64,000 nucleotides of DNA from CAVWSM01 sp963798505 (GCA_963798505.1 CAWCTX010000018.1:321091-385090), one strand, 5' to 3'. Shown: positions 1 to 9,804, numbered from the stretch's first letter. A program made the numbers and translations. Notes: generated from the sequence alone by a model not told the origin.

Positions 1-1070
1 TCGGCGACTCCCGCGCCTACCTGCTGCACGGCGGAAAGTTCGAACAGATCACCCACGACCACACCTACGTACAAGCGCTCGCTCGACGAGGGCCGCATCA
101 CCGAGGACGAAGTCGCCAGTCACCCCGCGCGCTCCTACATCCTGCGGGCGCTCGGCACCGGCAACAACGTCGAGATCGACGTGTTCACCGTCGAGATCCA
201 TGCCGGTGACCGGCTACTGCTGTGCAGCGACGGGCTGTCGGGGTTCGTGACCGATAGCAAGATCGCCGAGGTGCTCGGTGGCACGCCTGACCGCGAGGAG
301 GCCGTTGGCCGGCTCGATCGAGCTCGCCTATGCCGCCGGCGCACCCGACAACGTCACCTGTGTGCTCGCCGACGTCGCAGAGGTGTCCGCCGAGCCGAGC
401 ATCGACGACACCGCCGAGGCCTACGTCGTCGGCGCGGCGGCCGAGGGTGGCTCCAACGAGGAGGCCTTCGCCTACCGGCTGGCGGCCGCCGAGGCCTACG
501 CGGGCGAGCGTGACGACGAGGAGCGTCAGGTCGACCCGGAGGCCCTTCGCTATGCCCCGCGCCAGCCAGGCCGGTTGCGCTGGCTGCGGCGCGGTCTCCT
601 CGTCGGCGTCGCCGCGGCCCTGATCTGGGCCGTCGGGTCGTGGGCCTACGGCTGGTCGCAACGCCAGTACTACGTCGTCCGCCGACAACGGCGACGTCGC
701 CATCTTCCAGGGCGTCGACCAGCGGCTCGGCCCCGTTGACCTGTCGAGCCTGCACGCGCGGGTCGACGGATTGCCGGTCACCGCGCTGTCGGCCGTCTAC
801 CAGGCGCAGCTCGACGACACCATCCCGGCCGACGACCTCGACGAGGCCCAGCAGATCGTCCAGCGGCTGCGGCGCATGGCCTGCCGCGAGGCGGTCGCCG
901 CTGCGACACCGACCGCGTCGCCGACGCCGAGCCCGACGGCGGCGACTCCCGCGACTCCGGCCCCTGTCCCGGTCCCAGCCCCGCTCCCGACGCCGACGCC
1001 CTCGCCCTCGCCCACTCCGACGACACCGTCCCTGCCCGCGGGTCTCGACTGCTCCGAGGTTGCGCGATGA
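1..1070 (+). CDS. pstP: Ser/Thr protein phosphatase PstP (5' end cut by window)
   Basis: PP2C-family phosphatase that reverses PknB phosphorylation at the membrane. The visible part begins at GDSRAYLL and continues through LLLCSDGLSGFV and GAPDNVTCVLADV, the metal-binding core motifs. Next come an acidic linker, one membrane helix (LLVGVAAALIWAVG, near base 600) and a Pro/Thr/Ser-rich extracellular tail ending in DCSEVAR. Three apparent frameshifts (bases 80-81, 315-316 and 676-677) are CG pairs at third codon positions of Leu, Leu and Val. Dropping either base restores the frame, so I treat the gene as intact. Its TGA overlaps the ATG of the next gene (ATGA), which means translational coupling within a pstP-rodA-pbpA-pknB operon. 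The N-terminus lies outside the window. Confidence 0.93.
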
Positions 1071-2471
1071 GCGCGAGCGTCGACGCCCAGGGCCTGGTCA
1101 CGCGCAAGGGTCGCGGTGTGGAGCTGGTGCTCCTGGTCATCGCCGTCGGCATCGCGGTGGCGGCTTACGCCAACGTCGGGCTCGGCAACGACGGCTCCAT
1201 CCCTGCCGGCACCATCGGCTACGGACTCGGGTTGGCGGTGCTCGCCGCGATCGCCCACGTCGCGGTGCGCATCAAGGCGCCGTACGCCGATCCCGTCCTG
1301 CTCCCGGCCGTCGTGATGCTCAACGGCATCGGCCTCGTCATGATCCACCGGCTGGACCTTGCCTACGCCGACCGCGCCGCAATCCAAGGCACCGCCGCGC
1401 GGAGCGCGGCCGCTCCCACCCAGCTCACCTGGATGGTCGTCGGGGTGCTGCTGTTCGTGGCCGTCCTCTACCTGGTCCGCGATCACCGCGCGCTGCAGCG
1501 CTACACCTACACCGCGGCGCTCGCCGGTCTGGTCCTGCTGGTGCTCCCGCTGGTGCCCGGCATCTCCGCCGGTGTGGTCAACGGTTCGCGCATCTGGATC
1601 GAGGTGCTGGGCTTCTCGTTCCAGCCCGGCGAGGCCGCCAAGATCCTCATCATCGTCGCCATGGCCGGCTACCTCGTCGTCACCCGCGATGCCCTGGCCC
1701 TGGCCGGCCGGCGGGTGCTCGGCCTCGACTTCCCGCGCGCCCGCGACCTCGGCCCCATCCTCATCGCGTGGGCGGCGAGCCTGGGACTGCTGGTCTTCGA
1801 GCGCGACCTCGGGATGTCGGTGCTGTTCTTCGGCATCTTCGTCGTACTCCTCTATGTCGCCACCGAGCGTGCCTCGTGGTTGTTCGTCGGCGCCGCGCTC
1901 TTCCTCGGCGGGGCGCTGGTGGCGTGGCGCTTGTTCAGCCACGTCGGGGCCCGCGTCGACGCGTGGCTGCGTCCGTTCGACGATCCCGACGCGTCGTTCC
2001 AGATCATCCAGTCGCTGTACGGCCTTGCCTACGGCGGCATTCTGGGCACCGGGCTCGGCCAGGGTCGCCCTGACCTCGGTGCCCTTCGCCAATTCCGACT
2101 TCATCGTCGCTGCGTTCGGCGAGGAGATCGGCCTCACCGGCTTGATGGCTGTCCTCCTGTGCTTCGGCCTCATCGTGGAGCGCGGCCTGCGCACCGCGCT
2201 GTTGGTGCGTGACCATTTCGGCAAGCTGCTCGCGGTGGGCCTGGCCACGGCATTCGCCCTGCAGGTGTTCGTCGTGGTGGGCGGGGTCACCAGGCTGATC
2301 CCGCTGACCGGCCTGACGACACCGTTCCTGTCCGCTGGCGGCTCGAGCCTGGTGATGAACTGGGCGATCATCGCGTTGCTGCTGCGCATCTCCGACGCTG
2401 CTCGACGCCCGGCACCACCGCCCGCGCCGCCGATCGACGAGGCGGCCACCCAGGTGGTGAAGCTCGGGTGA
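1067..2471 (+). CDS. rodA: SEDS peptidoglycan glycosyltransferase RodA/FtsW
   Basis: Polytopic SEDS glycan polymerase that works with the class B PBP encoded next. About ten hydrophobic helices are visible. Signature stretches include NGSRIWIEVLGFSFQPGE (family motif before the catalytic loop), ERDLGMSVLFF and the C-terminal PFLSAGGSSLVMNW. One apparent frameshift at 2077-2078 is a CG pair in a Leu codon (ctC/ctG); collapsing it joins GTGLGQGRPDL to VPFANSDFIVAAFGEEIG. The start ATG overlaps the pstP stop and the stop overlaps the pbpA GTG (GTGA). Context next to pbpA favours the RodA role over a divisome FtsW, though sequence alone does not separate them. Confidence 0.94.
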
Positions 2472-3926
2472 ACACTCCCATCCGGCGCATCGCGGTCGCC
2501 TTCTTCGTGCTGTTCCTGGCGCTGTTCATCAACATCAACTGGGTGCAGGTCGTCAAGGCGCCGGACTACAACGCACGACACCGACAACCGGCGTGTCCTG
2601 CTCGACGAGTTCTCCACCGAGCGCGGCGTGATCATGCTCCGCGACGACACGGTGGTCGCCCAGTCGGTGCCTGTTGACGACCAGTACGAGTTCCAGCGGC
2701 AATACCCCATCGGGCCCGTCTACGCCGCGGCCACCGGCTTCTACTCCTTCGTGTTCGGCCGCTCAGCGATCGAGCAGGCCCAGAACGACGTGCTGTCCGG
2801 CAAGGACGACCGGCTGTTCGTGCGCCGCGTCGTCGACCTCATCACCGGCAGGAAGCCGGAGGGCGGCAGCGTCCGGCTCACCCTCGACCCGGTGGCGCAG
2901 CAGACCGCCTTCGACTCCCTGCAGGGCTTCCGGGGGGCGGTGGTCGCCCTGGACCCCACCACCGGCGAGATCCTCGCCATGGTCACCCTGCCGACCTTCG
3001 ACCCTAACGAGCTGGCCAGTCACGACGTCGCCACCCAGCAGGATGCCTGGGACAGGCTCAACAACGACCCGCTCAAGCCGATGGACAACCGCGCGATCGC
3101 GCGCAACTACCCGCCCGGTTCCACGTTCAAGGTCGTCACCGCGGCGGCGGCGCTGGAGTCGGGCCGCTACACGCCCGACACGGTCGTGCCCGGCCCGGCC
3201 AGCGTGCCGCTGCCCCAGTCGACGCAGACCTTGAGCAACTCCAACGGCCGGCCGTGCGGGCCCAATGACCAGACGACGCTCGCCAACGCGCTGCGCATCT
3301 CGTGCAACACAGCGTTCGCGTCGATCGCGGCCGATCTGGGCGACGACGCGCTGCGTGAGCAGGCGGAGAGGTTCGGGTTCAACTCGCCGCCCATGGACGA
3401 CCTGAAGGCCGCCACCAGCGTCTTCCCGGAGGAGCTCGACGCCGCGCAGACGATGCTGGCCGGCATCGGTCAGTTCGACGTACGGGCCAGCGCGCTGCAG
3501 ATGGCCATGGTGTCCGCCGCGGTGGCCAACGACGGCGTACTCATGCGTCCCTATCTCGTGTCCGAGGTGCTCAACACCCAACTGGAGCAGCTCGAGCTCA
3601 TCGAGCCACAGCAGCAGTCGCAGGCCATGTCACCCGGCTCGGCCGAGGCGCTGACCGAGATGATGATCGACGTCGTCGAGAACGGCACCGGAACCCGTGC
3701 GCAGATCGAGGGCATCCAGGTGGCCGGCAAGACCGGCACGGCGCAGACGGTGGAGGGCGCCAACCCGTTCGCCTGGTTCACCTCGTTCGCGCCGGCGGAC
3801 GACCCCAAGGTGGCGGTGGCGGTCGTGATCGAAGACGCCGGTGAGACCGCAACCGATGACATCGCCGGCGGACGACTGGCCGCTCCGATCGCCAAGGCGG
3901 TCATGGAGGCGGTGCTCAACCAATGA
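2468..3926 (+). CDS. pbpA: Penicillin-binding protein PbpA (class B transpeptidase)
   Basis: D,D-transpeptidase anchored by one N-terminal helix (IAVAFFVLFLALFININ). The active-site motifs are all present: STFK (after NYPPG), SCN in ISCNTAF, and KTG in AGKTGTAQ. At 2575-2576 an AC pair fills the third position of an Ala codon. Choosing either base gives DYNADTDNRRVLLDEFSTER, the conserved region after the membrane anchor; left as written, the frame breaks. Starts at GTG overlapping the rodA stop. Probably the partner transpeptidase of the upstream SEDS protein and a substrate of the PknB signalling axis. Confidence 0.94.
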
Positions 3927-4046
3927 CCAATGTCACGAGCGGCGTTTGGACAGCCTGGCCACTGGCCAGCGACGATAGGCCGAGCCACGGGCAGGCACCG
4001 TCCGCTAGCGTTCGGCGGGGCTTGTGAATGTGAGAAGGGGCAACAG

Positions 4047-5780
4047 ATGACCGAGCCGCGTCTCCTCGGAGACCGCTACGAGCTGGGCGACGTGCTCGGC
4101 CGCGGGGGGATGGCCGAGGTGCGCCGAGGGCGTGACCGGCGGCTTGGTCGCACGGTGGCGATCAAGATGCTGCGCACCGACCTGGCGACCGACCCGACAT
4201 TCCAGGTGCGGTTCCGCCGCGAGGCCCAGTCGGCCGCCATGCTCAACCACTCGTCGATCGTCGCGGTCTACGACACCGGCGAGGACATCCTCGACGGCGC
4301 CCGCGTGCCGTTCATCGTCATGGAGTACGTCGAGGGCAAGACGCTACGCGAGGTGCTGCAGGAGCACCCGCGCATCACGCCGGAGCGGGCCCTCGAGATC
4401 ACCAGCGGTGTGCTCGATGCGCTCGACTACAGCCACCGCGCGGGCATCGTGCACCGGGACATCAAGCCCGGCAACGTGATGATCACCGAAAACGGTGACG
4501 TCAAGGTGATGGACTTCGGCATCGCCCGCGCGCTGTCTGATGTCGGCGCCACGGTGACGCAGACGGCGGCAGTCGTCGGCACCGCGCAATACCTGTCGCC
4601 GGAGCAGGCGCGCGGTGAGACAGCCGACGCTCGCTCCGACCTTTACTCCACGGGCTGCCTGCTCTACGAGCTGCTGACCGGCCGGCCGCCGTTCCTCGGC
4701 GACTCACTGGTGTCGGTCGCGATCTCGCATGTCCGGGAGAACCCGACCCCGCCGTCCCAGGTCGATGCGGGCGTGACTCCCGCCCTGGACGCGATCGTGA
4801 TGAAGTCCTTGGCCAAGGATCGGTTGGAGCGCTACCAGTCGGCCGCGGAGATGAAGGCCGACGTGCAGCGGGCCATGGCCGGCCTGCCGGTGGCCGCGGA
4901 GGCGACGACCACGTACCTCCCGGCGGTGGCAGCCGTCGGCGCGACCGATGCCACCACGACGGGCTTCATCGAGGAACCCGAAGAGGAGGTCGCCGGGGGT
5001 CGCTCGCAGCGACACGACCGGCGGGGCATCGGCTATGGCGCCCTGATCGCGGCGGTAATCCTGGTCCTACTGGCGGCGGGCGCCATCGGCTGGGCCCTGT
5101 TCCGCGACACCGGGCCGGAGGACGTGCGAGTCCCCAACGTGGTCAACGCGACCGTTGAAGACGCCCGGGCCGAGCTGGAGGATGCCGGCTTCGAGTTGGG
5201 CACCCAGACCCCGGCAGCCGACCCCAACGTCGCAGCCGGCCTGATCATCAGCCAGGACCCGGAGGCGCAGGCGCTCGTCGAGGAGGGCACCACCGTCAAC
5301 GTCGTGGTCTCGACCGGTGTCGCCCAGACGGAGGTGCCCCAGCTCATCGGTCTCGACCAGAACGCGGCACGCCAAGCACTCGAGGACGCCGGCCTTCGGG
5401 CTGGGCGCATCGACTCGGTCGCCAGTGACCGTCCGGCCGGCACGGTGGTCGCGGCCACCCCCGAGCCAGGCACTGCCGCCAGCGAAGGCACCGCCGTAGA
5501 CCTGCAGGTCTCTGACGGCCGAGTGGAGGTGCCGGACGTCCGAGACACGACGGAGGCGCAGGCAACCGCCGCCATCGCAGGCGCCGGCCTCCAGGTCTCC
5601 GTCCAGCGCGAGGTCCGCAGCGACGTCGCCGAGGGCACGGTGATCGGCCAGACCCCCGAGCCCGCCACGCGTGTCGAACCAGGCTCACTCGTCTCGATCA
5701 CCGTCGCACAGGCGCCACCCGTGACGCCGACCACCCCGCCGCCGACGACTACGCCACCGACGACGCCACCGCCACAGTGA
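4047..5780 (+). CDS. pknB: Serine/threonine protein kinase PknB with three PASTA domains
   Basis: Transmembrane Hanks-type kinase sensing muropeptides or lipid II. The kinase domain covers about residues 10-275: GRGGMAEV glycine loop, VAIK lysine, HRDIKPGN catalytic loop, DFG and SPEQARGE. A membrane helix (LIAAVILVLLAAGAIG) follows, then three PASTA repeats beginning VRVPNVVN, TEVPQLIG and VEVPDVRD, and a Pro/Thr tail. Mycobacterial PknB has four PASTA repeats and a PknA beside it; here there are three and no pknA. The ATG at 4047 follows an AGAAGGGG ribosome site. An upstream in-frame extension exists but lacks kinase homology. Bases 3927-4046 hold no gene I can see. Confidence 0.95.
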   Translation: MTEPRLLGDRYELGDVLGRGGMAEVRRGRDRRLGRTVAIKMLRTDLATDPTFQVRFRREAQSAAMLNHSSIVAVYDTGEDILDGARVPFIVMEYVEGKTLREVLQEHPRITPERALEITSGVLDALDYSHRAGIVHRDIKPGNVMITENGDVKVMDFGIARALSDVGATVTQTAAVVGTAQYLSPEQARGETADARSDLYSTGCLLYELLTGRPPFLGDSLVSVAISHVRENPTPPSQVDAGVTPALDAIVMKSLAKDRLERYQSAAEMKADVQRAMAGLPVAAEATTTYLPAVAAVGATDATTTGFIEEPEEEVAGGRSQRHDRRGIGYGALIAAVILVLLAAGAIGWALFRDTGPEDVRVPNVVNATVEDARAELEDAGFELGTQTPAADPNVAAGLIISQDPEAQALVEEGTTVNVVVSTGVAQTEVPQLIGLDQNAARQALEDAGLRAGRIDSVASDRPAGTVVAATPEPGTAASEGTAVDLQVSDGRVEVPDVRDTTEAQATAAIAGAGLQVSVQREVRSDVAEGTVIGQTPEPATRVEPGSLVSITVAQAPPVTPTTPPPTTTPPTTPPPQ

Positions 5781-5811
5781 CGGCGGCAACGGCGGCTTCC
5801 CACACGCGAGC

Positions 5812-6738
5812 CTAGGCCGCCCACATCGCCGCAACGTGGCGCGCGTCGGTGCCGCAGCAGCCGCCGACGAGCGAGAGGTTGGGCAGGCGTGGCCGCAGCG
5901 CGTCCTGCGAGCTGGCCAGTGCGACCGGATCACCCTCGTCGAGCTCGGTTGCCGCATCGAGCTCGGCGTGGCTGAGGCTGGACGCATTGACGCGCAGTCC
6001 GCGAATGCGTAGGCGCCAGTCCCCGTCGTCGGCCAGGCCCGGCGCAATGTGTGTGGGGTGGGCGCAGTTGACCATGAAGTAGTCGGGGCCGCCTTCGGCG
6101 TCGACTTGAGCGATGGCCGTCGGCAGTGGCGTGCCATCGGGCAGCCGGCCGTCCTGCTCAACTGTGAAAGACACCGCGACCGGCAGCCCGGCACTGCGTG
6201 CGGCTCGGACGATGCCGAGCGCCTCACCTGTCCCCGTCAGGGTCAGGACCGTCACCAAGTCGGCGCCGGCGTCGGCGAAGGCTGCTATCTGGGGCGCGTG
6301 GTAGGCGGCGGCATCGTCTGGATCAACTTCCTCGCCGGCGACATATCCGTCACCGCGAGGCCCGAGACTGCCGCTGATCAAGAACGAGTCGAGGTGGGCC
6401 TCGTCGCGTAGGCGCTCGAGCAGCTGCACGGCGTCGCGGTTGACTCGCCTAAGGTCGCTCGCGGAGTAGCCCAGCCGGTCACCCCATTCGCTGCTGGCCC
6501 GCCACGTTGGTGTCTCCAGCTGGACCGCCGCACCAGCACGTTTCGCGATGTCGATGTATTCGCGGTAGTAGCGATGCAGCAGGTCCCGGCCGCGGTCGTC
6601 GTCCACGAGTGGGAACGCCGCGAAGTGCGGCAGGTCGACGTCGTGGTGGTAGACGAGATCGGTCTCCAGGCCGCCGTCGGTCACGACGGGCCGCCCGGAC
6701 AACTGCGGCAGCGCCGCGTTGCGTCGTAGGTCAGCCAT
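5812..6738 (-). CDS. mmuM: Homocysteine S-methyltransferase family protein
   Basis: Zinc-dependent methyltransferase that would transfer a methyl group (for example from S-methylmethionine) to homocysteine to make methionine. Zinc ligands are visible: Cys in VNCAHPTH and the paired Cys of VGGCCGTD near the C-terminus. The N-terminal VTDGGLETDLVYHH and LETPTWRAS match the family. Length 308 residues is normal. The ATG at 6738 has a strong GGAGGG site; the upstream in-frame extension would run through the operator. It diverges from a tetR gene across two operator palindromes, so it is probably that regulator's target. The symbol rests on homology only; a related substrate is possible. Confidence 0.85.
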   Translation of the reverse strand: MADLRRNAALPQLSGRPVVTDGGLETDLVYHHDVDLPHFAAFPLVDDDRGRDLLHRYYREYIDIAKRAGAAVQLETPTWRASSEWGDRLGYSASDLRRVNRDAVQLLERLRDEAHLDSFLISGSLGPRGDGYVAGEEVDPDDAAAYHAPQIAAFADAGADLVTVLTLTGTGEALGIVRAARSAGLPVAVSFTVEQDGRLPDGTPLPTAIAQVDAEGGPDYFMVNCAHPTHIAPGLADDGDWRLRIRGLRVNASSLSHAELDAATELDEGDPVALASSQDALRPRLPNLSLVGGCCGTDARHVAAMWAA

Positions 6739-6756
6739 GGGTGCCCTCCTTCGTTC

Positions 6757-6795
6757 CAGACTGGTCAGTCTGTTTCTAGCAGACTGACCAGTCTG
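6757..6795. promoter_or_regulatory. Twin 16-bp operator palindromes between mmuM-like gene and tetR
   Basis: Two copies of a dyad, CAGACTGGTCAGTCTG at 6757-6772 and CAGACTGACCAGTCTG at 6780-6795, are 7 bases apart and differ only at the two central bases. They sit between the divergent starts at 6738 and 6810. This is the usual layout for a TetR-family repressor controlling itself and the divergent gene. The binding is inferred. Confidence 0.8.
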
Positions 6796-6809
6796 GTACA
6801 ACTAGGAAT

Positions 6810-7421
6810 ATGCCCAGAGACGGCAGCGCCACCCGTGAACGGATCTTGCAGGCCGCTGAGCGGCTCATGATCGACCAGGGCTACAACGCCACGTCTGTCG
6901 ACCAGGTGATCGCCGAGTCGTCGAGCTCCAAAGGCGCGTTCTTCCACCACTTCGAGTCGAAGGCCGACCTCGCCCTCCAGCTCGTGGAGCGCTACGTGGC
7001 CGCGGACCTGGCTTTTCTCGATGCTGGGCTTGCCGCCACCGCCGGCATCGACGACCCGGCGGCGCGGGTGATCGCGTTCCTCCGCTTCTACGAGGACTCC
7101 GGCGACGACCTGACGGCCGCGCAGTCGGGCTGCCTCTACGCCACCGTGCTCGCAGAGCGGGAGTTCACCGGCAGTGACATCAACCGTCTGGTCGCGAAGG
7201 CGGCGCAGATCTGGCGCGAGGAGTTCGTCAGCCTCCTGAAACCGGCGCTCGCCACCAGTCGTCGCGGCACCGCCATCGACGTCGAGGCCCTTGCCGACCA
7301 GCTCTACACGATTTTCGAAGGCGGCTACATCCTGTGCCGCACGTTCGAGGACCCTTCGGCCATGCGCGGACAGCTCAAGGTCTTCCGCCAGCTGGTCGGG
7401 TCGCTTCTCGACGCCGCCTAG
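6810..7421 (+). CDS. TetR family transcriptional regulator
   Basis: 203-residue repressor. The N-terminal helix-turn-helix reads RERILQAAERLMIDQGYNAT followed by VIAESSSSKGAFFHHFESK, the classic TetR signature. The C-terminal ligand-binding half (from about residue 70) contains GCLYATVLAERE, typical of the TetR_C_11-like group. It is divergent from the methyltransferase and flanked by two palindromic operators. A short AGGAA precedes the ATG by only one base, so translation may be weak or close to leaderless. The ligand is unknown. Confidence 0.9.
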   Translation: MPRDGSATRERILQAAERLMIDQGYNATSVDQVIAESSSSKGAFFHHFESKADLALQLVERYVAADLAFLDAGLAATAGIDDPAARVIAFLRFYEDSGDDLTAAQSGCLYATVLAEREFTGSDINRLVAKAAQIWREEFVSLLKPALATSRRGTAIDVEALADQLYTIFEGGYILCRTFEDPSAMRGQLKVFRQLVGSLLDAA

Positions 7422-7569
7422 ACCCACGCGTTGTCAGAATGTCCGAACGGCTGACCTGCGGGGTTACCTTCACCCGTTCTGAACAGCGGAGGACCCTCCG
7501 ACTTGTCAGACGCGAGCGGCCTCACAGACCAGGTCGGTGAGTCTGACATTCTGACAAGCGACGGGCCGC
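7422..7569. repeat. Convergent intergenic region with TTGTCAGA repeats
   Basis: Between the converging ends of tetR and the amidotransferase gene. TTGTCAGAATGTC at 7431-7443 has its exact inverse complement GACATTCTGACAA at 7546-7558, and a partial copy, TTGTCAGAC, lies in the middle near 7503. The arms are 13 bases and about 100 bases apart, too far for a simple hairpin terminator. They could be operator sites or a long-range transcription end structure. Confidence 0.5.
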
Positions 7570-8196
7570 TCAGCCCCGGTTGACCACTGGTGCGAGCCCC
7601 ACGCTGCGCGCGACGGCATCGGGGTCGCCGCAGGCGACGAGCCAGTTGGCGAGCATGCGGTGCCCGCCCTCGGTGAGCACCGACTCGGGGTGGAACTGCA
7701 CGCCCTCGATGGGCAGGTCCCGATGCCGCGCCGCCATGATCACACCTGAGTCGGTCCAGCCGGTCCGCTGCAGCTCGTCGGGCATCGTGTCGGGCTCAAT
7801 GGCGAGCGAGTGGTAGCGCGTCGCGGTGAACGGGTCGGGCAACCCGGCCAGCACTCCTGCCCCGTCGTGGTGCACCAGGCTCGTCTTGCCATGCAGCAGC
7901 TCGGGGGCGCGACCCACGACACCGCCGAAGGCGACGCCGATCGCCTGCAGGCCGAGGCAGACACCGAAGACCGGCACCCGGCCGTCGGTCTGCCGCACCA
8001 GGTCGACGCAGACGCCGGCCTCCTCCGGGGTGCCCGGGCCAGGCGAGAGAAGCACGCCGTCATAGCCGTACGCATCATCCACCGTGACCTTGTCATTGCG
8101 TCGTACGTCGCACTCGGCGCCGAGCTGCGCAAGGTACTGGACGAGGTTGTAGACGAAGCTGTCGTAGTTGTCGACGACGAGGATCCGTGCGGTCAC
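7570..8196 (-). CDS. pabA: Glutamine amidotransferase component (TrpG/PabA type)
   Basis: Class I amidotransferase subunit that supplies ammonia to anthranilate or aminodeoxychorismate synthase. Starts VTARILVVDNYDSF. The catalytic Cys lies in VFGVCLGLQAIG, the His/Glu in VQFHPESVLTEGG, and the oxyanion region is LLSPGPGTPEEAG. It starts at GTG 8196, overlapping the stop of the upstream small membrane protein gene (GTGA). No large synthase subunit is nearby, so TrpG and PabA roles cannot be separated. Its position beside DUF881, crgA and pknB is the usual actinobacterial place for trpG/pabA. Confidence 0.9.
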   Translation of the reverse strand: MTARILVVDNYDSFVYNLVQYLAQLGAECDVRRNDKVTVDDAYGYDGVLLSPGPGTPEEAGVCVDLVRQTDGRVPVFGVCLGLQAIGVAFGGVVGRAPELLHGKTSLVHHDGAGVLAGLPDPFTATRYHSLAIEPDTMPDELQRTGWTDSGVIMAARHRDLPIEGVQFHPESVLTEGGHRMLANWLVACGDPDAVARSVGLAPVVNRG

Positions 8197-8378
8197 CCGC
8201 CGATTGTCCCTGATTCGGGCTCCTCCTCGACGGAGACGTCCAGGAACGGCAGGGACTCCTCCGCCCAGGGGAAGACAAACTCGAACAGCACCCAGAGCAG
8301 GCCGAGCACCGCCAGCGCGGTCAGCACGACCTTGACCGCGAGGTTGCCCGGGATGTGCCGCCACATCCACACGTACAT
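8193..8378 (-). CDS. Small single-pass membrane protein
   Basis: 61-residue protein with a short basic N-terminus (MYVWMWRHIPGN), one membrane helix (VVLTALAVLGLLWVLFEFVF) and an acidic C-terminus. It lies between the sortase and amidotransferase genes and its stop overlaps the latter's GTG, which supports real translation. Function unknown. Small proteins of this kind are common at this spot in actinobacteria. Confidence 0.75.
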   Translation of the reverse strand: MYVWMWRHIPGNLAVKVVLTALAVLGLLWVLFEFVFPWAEESLPFLDVSVEEEPESGTIGG

Positions 8379-8389
8379 GCGCCCGCTCC

Positions 8390-9079
8390 TTAAGCCAGGT
8401 CCGCCGGCGGACCCTGGTCCGGAGTGCGTGACTCGACCAGCGTGCCGTAGACAATGAGCCGACGCGCGGCGCTGTACCTCGGATGACAGGTCGTCAACGT
8501 GATGCGCGCCTCGGTCGGCTCGACACCCGGCCGTTCGGGGACCGGCGCCACGACGTCACCGCGTGACGGCGCGACGATCTCGGACTCGTCGACCGCGTAG
8601 GTGAACCAACCGGCCGTCGTCTGCACGATGATCCGGTCACCTGCGTCGAGATCGTCGATGTTGGCGAAGGGGCTGCCGTAGGTCGTCCGGTGCCCGGCCA
8701 CGGCGAAGTTGCCGATCTCTCCGGGCAATGCGGTGTCCGGGTAGTGGCCGGGGCCCTTCTTCAGGTCGTTGCGGCGCACGCCCTCGACCACCGCCCACTC
8801 CCAGTCAGCGCCGAACGACGGGATGTGCAGCAGGCCCAGTGCGTCGCCGGGCGGTGGCGCCGGGACTGTGGTTGTCGGCGCCGGCGTCGCACCGGGGCTG
8901 GTCAGAACGGGATCGTCGAACTGTTCGGCAAGCTCGTCCTGCAGCGTGTCCTGCGCCTGCGCGGTCTCCCGACCCGTCCACCACAGCTCGTAGGCGACGA
9001 ACAGCCCCAGCACCACCCCCGCAGTGATGAGCAGCTCGCCCACCACCCCCACCAGCGATGCGACGCGGCCGCGGGTCAC
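8390..9079 (-). CDS. Class E sortase
   Basis: Membrane-anchored transpeptidase that attaches surface proteins to peptidoglycan or builds pili. There is an N-terminal helix (LLITAGVVLGLFVAYELWW), a Pro/Thr linker, then the sortase barrel. The catalytic His is in NFAVAGHRTTYG, the Cys in LTTCHPRYS, and the Arg in SAARRL. TTCHP rather than TLxTC-N and the overall 230-residue length fit class E. The GTG start at 9079 overlaps the DUF881 stop. No substrate with a sorting signal is encoded in the window. Confidence 0.88.
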   Translation of the reverse strand: MTRGRVASLVGVVGELLITAGVVLGLFVAYELWWTGRETAQAQDTLQDELAEQFDDPVLTSPGATPAPTTTVPAPPPGDALGLLHIPSFGADWEWAVVEGVRRNDLKKGPGHYPDTALPGEIGNFAVAGHRTTYGSPFANIDDLDAGDRIIVQTTAGWFTYAVDESEIVAPSRGDVVAPVPERPGVEPTEARITLTTCHPRYSAARRLIVYGTLVESRTPDQGPPADLA

Positions 9080-9804
9080 GAGGTGCCCTCGACGTACGAC
9101 AGGTCGGTGGACCCTTCGTACGCCGGGATCTCCAACTGGTCTTCCGGGTTGACGTCGTATCCGAGGCCGATCTCGTCCGCCCACGCGCGATAGTCGTCCA
9201 CCGCGGACGACTCGTCCAGCGCCTGCGCAAGCTCGCGAGGGTCACCGATCGCCGCGATGCGGTAGGGCGGGGAGAACTGCGCGCCGTCCAGCAACAGCAC
9301 CGGGCCGACACATTTCACCGCGCTCGTCGACACGACGCGGCGACCCATCACCGACACCGCCTCGGCGCCGCCGGCCCAGAGGGCGTTGAGCACCGCCTCG
9401 ATGTCCTGCTGGTGGATGATGTAGTAGTCGGCGGTGACCCCGTCGGGCAGCTCGCCACCCGGGAAGGGTGCGTCGTCGAGGGTCACCCGCAGGCCCGGGC
9501 CCTGCTCGGCGACCAGGCCGGTCTGCAGGCCGAGCCCCTCGATGCGGTCGGTCAGATCCGTGCTGACCGTGTGCTCGGCGGTGAGCCCATCGACCTGCTG
9601 GCGCGTCCGCTCGATGTCCTGCTCGAGCTCGGCGCTCTCCCGGCTGCGGTCACGGATCAGGTCGGTGAGGTCGGTGCGCCCATCGGCCCGAAGATCGGAG
9701 TCGCCGGCGTTGGCCGCGCTGATGCCGAGCATCAGTCCGGCGATCAGCACCACCGCAACGGCAGCCAAATGCCGGCTGCGGCGGGGGTGTGGCTCGTCGG
9801 GCAT
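9076..9804 (-). CDS. DUF881 family membrane-anchored protein
   Basis: 242 residues: one N-terminal membrane helix (LAAVAVVLIAGLMLGISAANA), a coiled-coil stretch (RDRSRESAELEQDIERTRQQ) and the DUF881 domain with GPGLRVTLDDAP, ADYYIIHQQDIEAVLNALW and PPYRIAAIGDP. DUF881 proteins sit next to crgA in most actinobacteria (Mycobacterium tuberculosis Rv0012) and are linked to division or wall control, but no biochemical role is established. The gene overlaps the sortase start by four bases. Confidence 0.88.
   Translation of the reverse strand: MPDEPHPRRSRHLAAVAVVLIAGLMLGISAANAGDSDLRADGRTDLTDLIRDRSRESAELEQDIERTRQQVDGLTAEHTVSTDLTDRIEGLGLQTGLVAEQGPGLRVTLDDAPFPGGELPDGVTADYYIIHQQDIEAVLNALWAGGAEAVSVMGRRVVSTSAVKCVGPVLLLDGAQFSPPYRIAAIGDPRELAQALDESSAVDDYRAWADEIGLGYDVNPEDQLEIPAYEGSTDLSYVEGTS

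Noticed and set aside
797..2710. 637-codon open frame antisense to rodA
   Set aside because: Typical high-GC shadow frame with Arg/Gly/His-rich, low-complexity translation; the sense strand has a clear SEDS protein.
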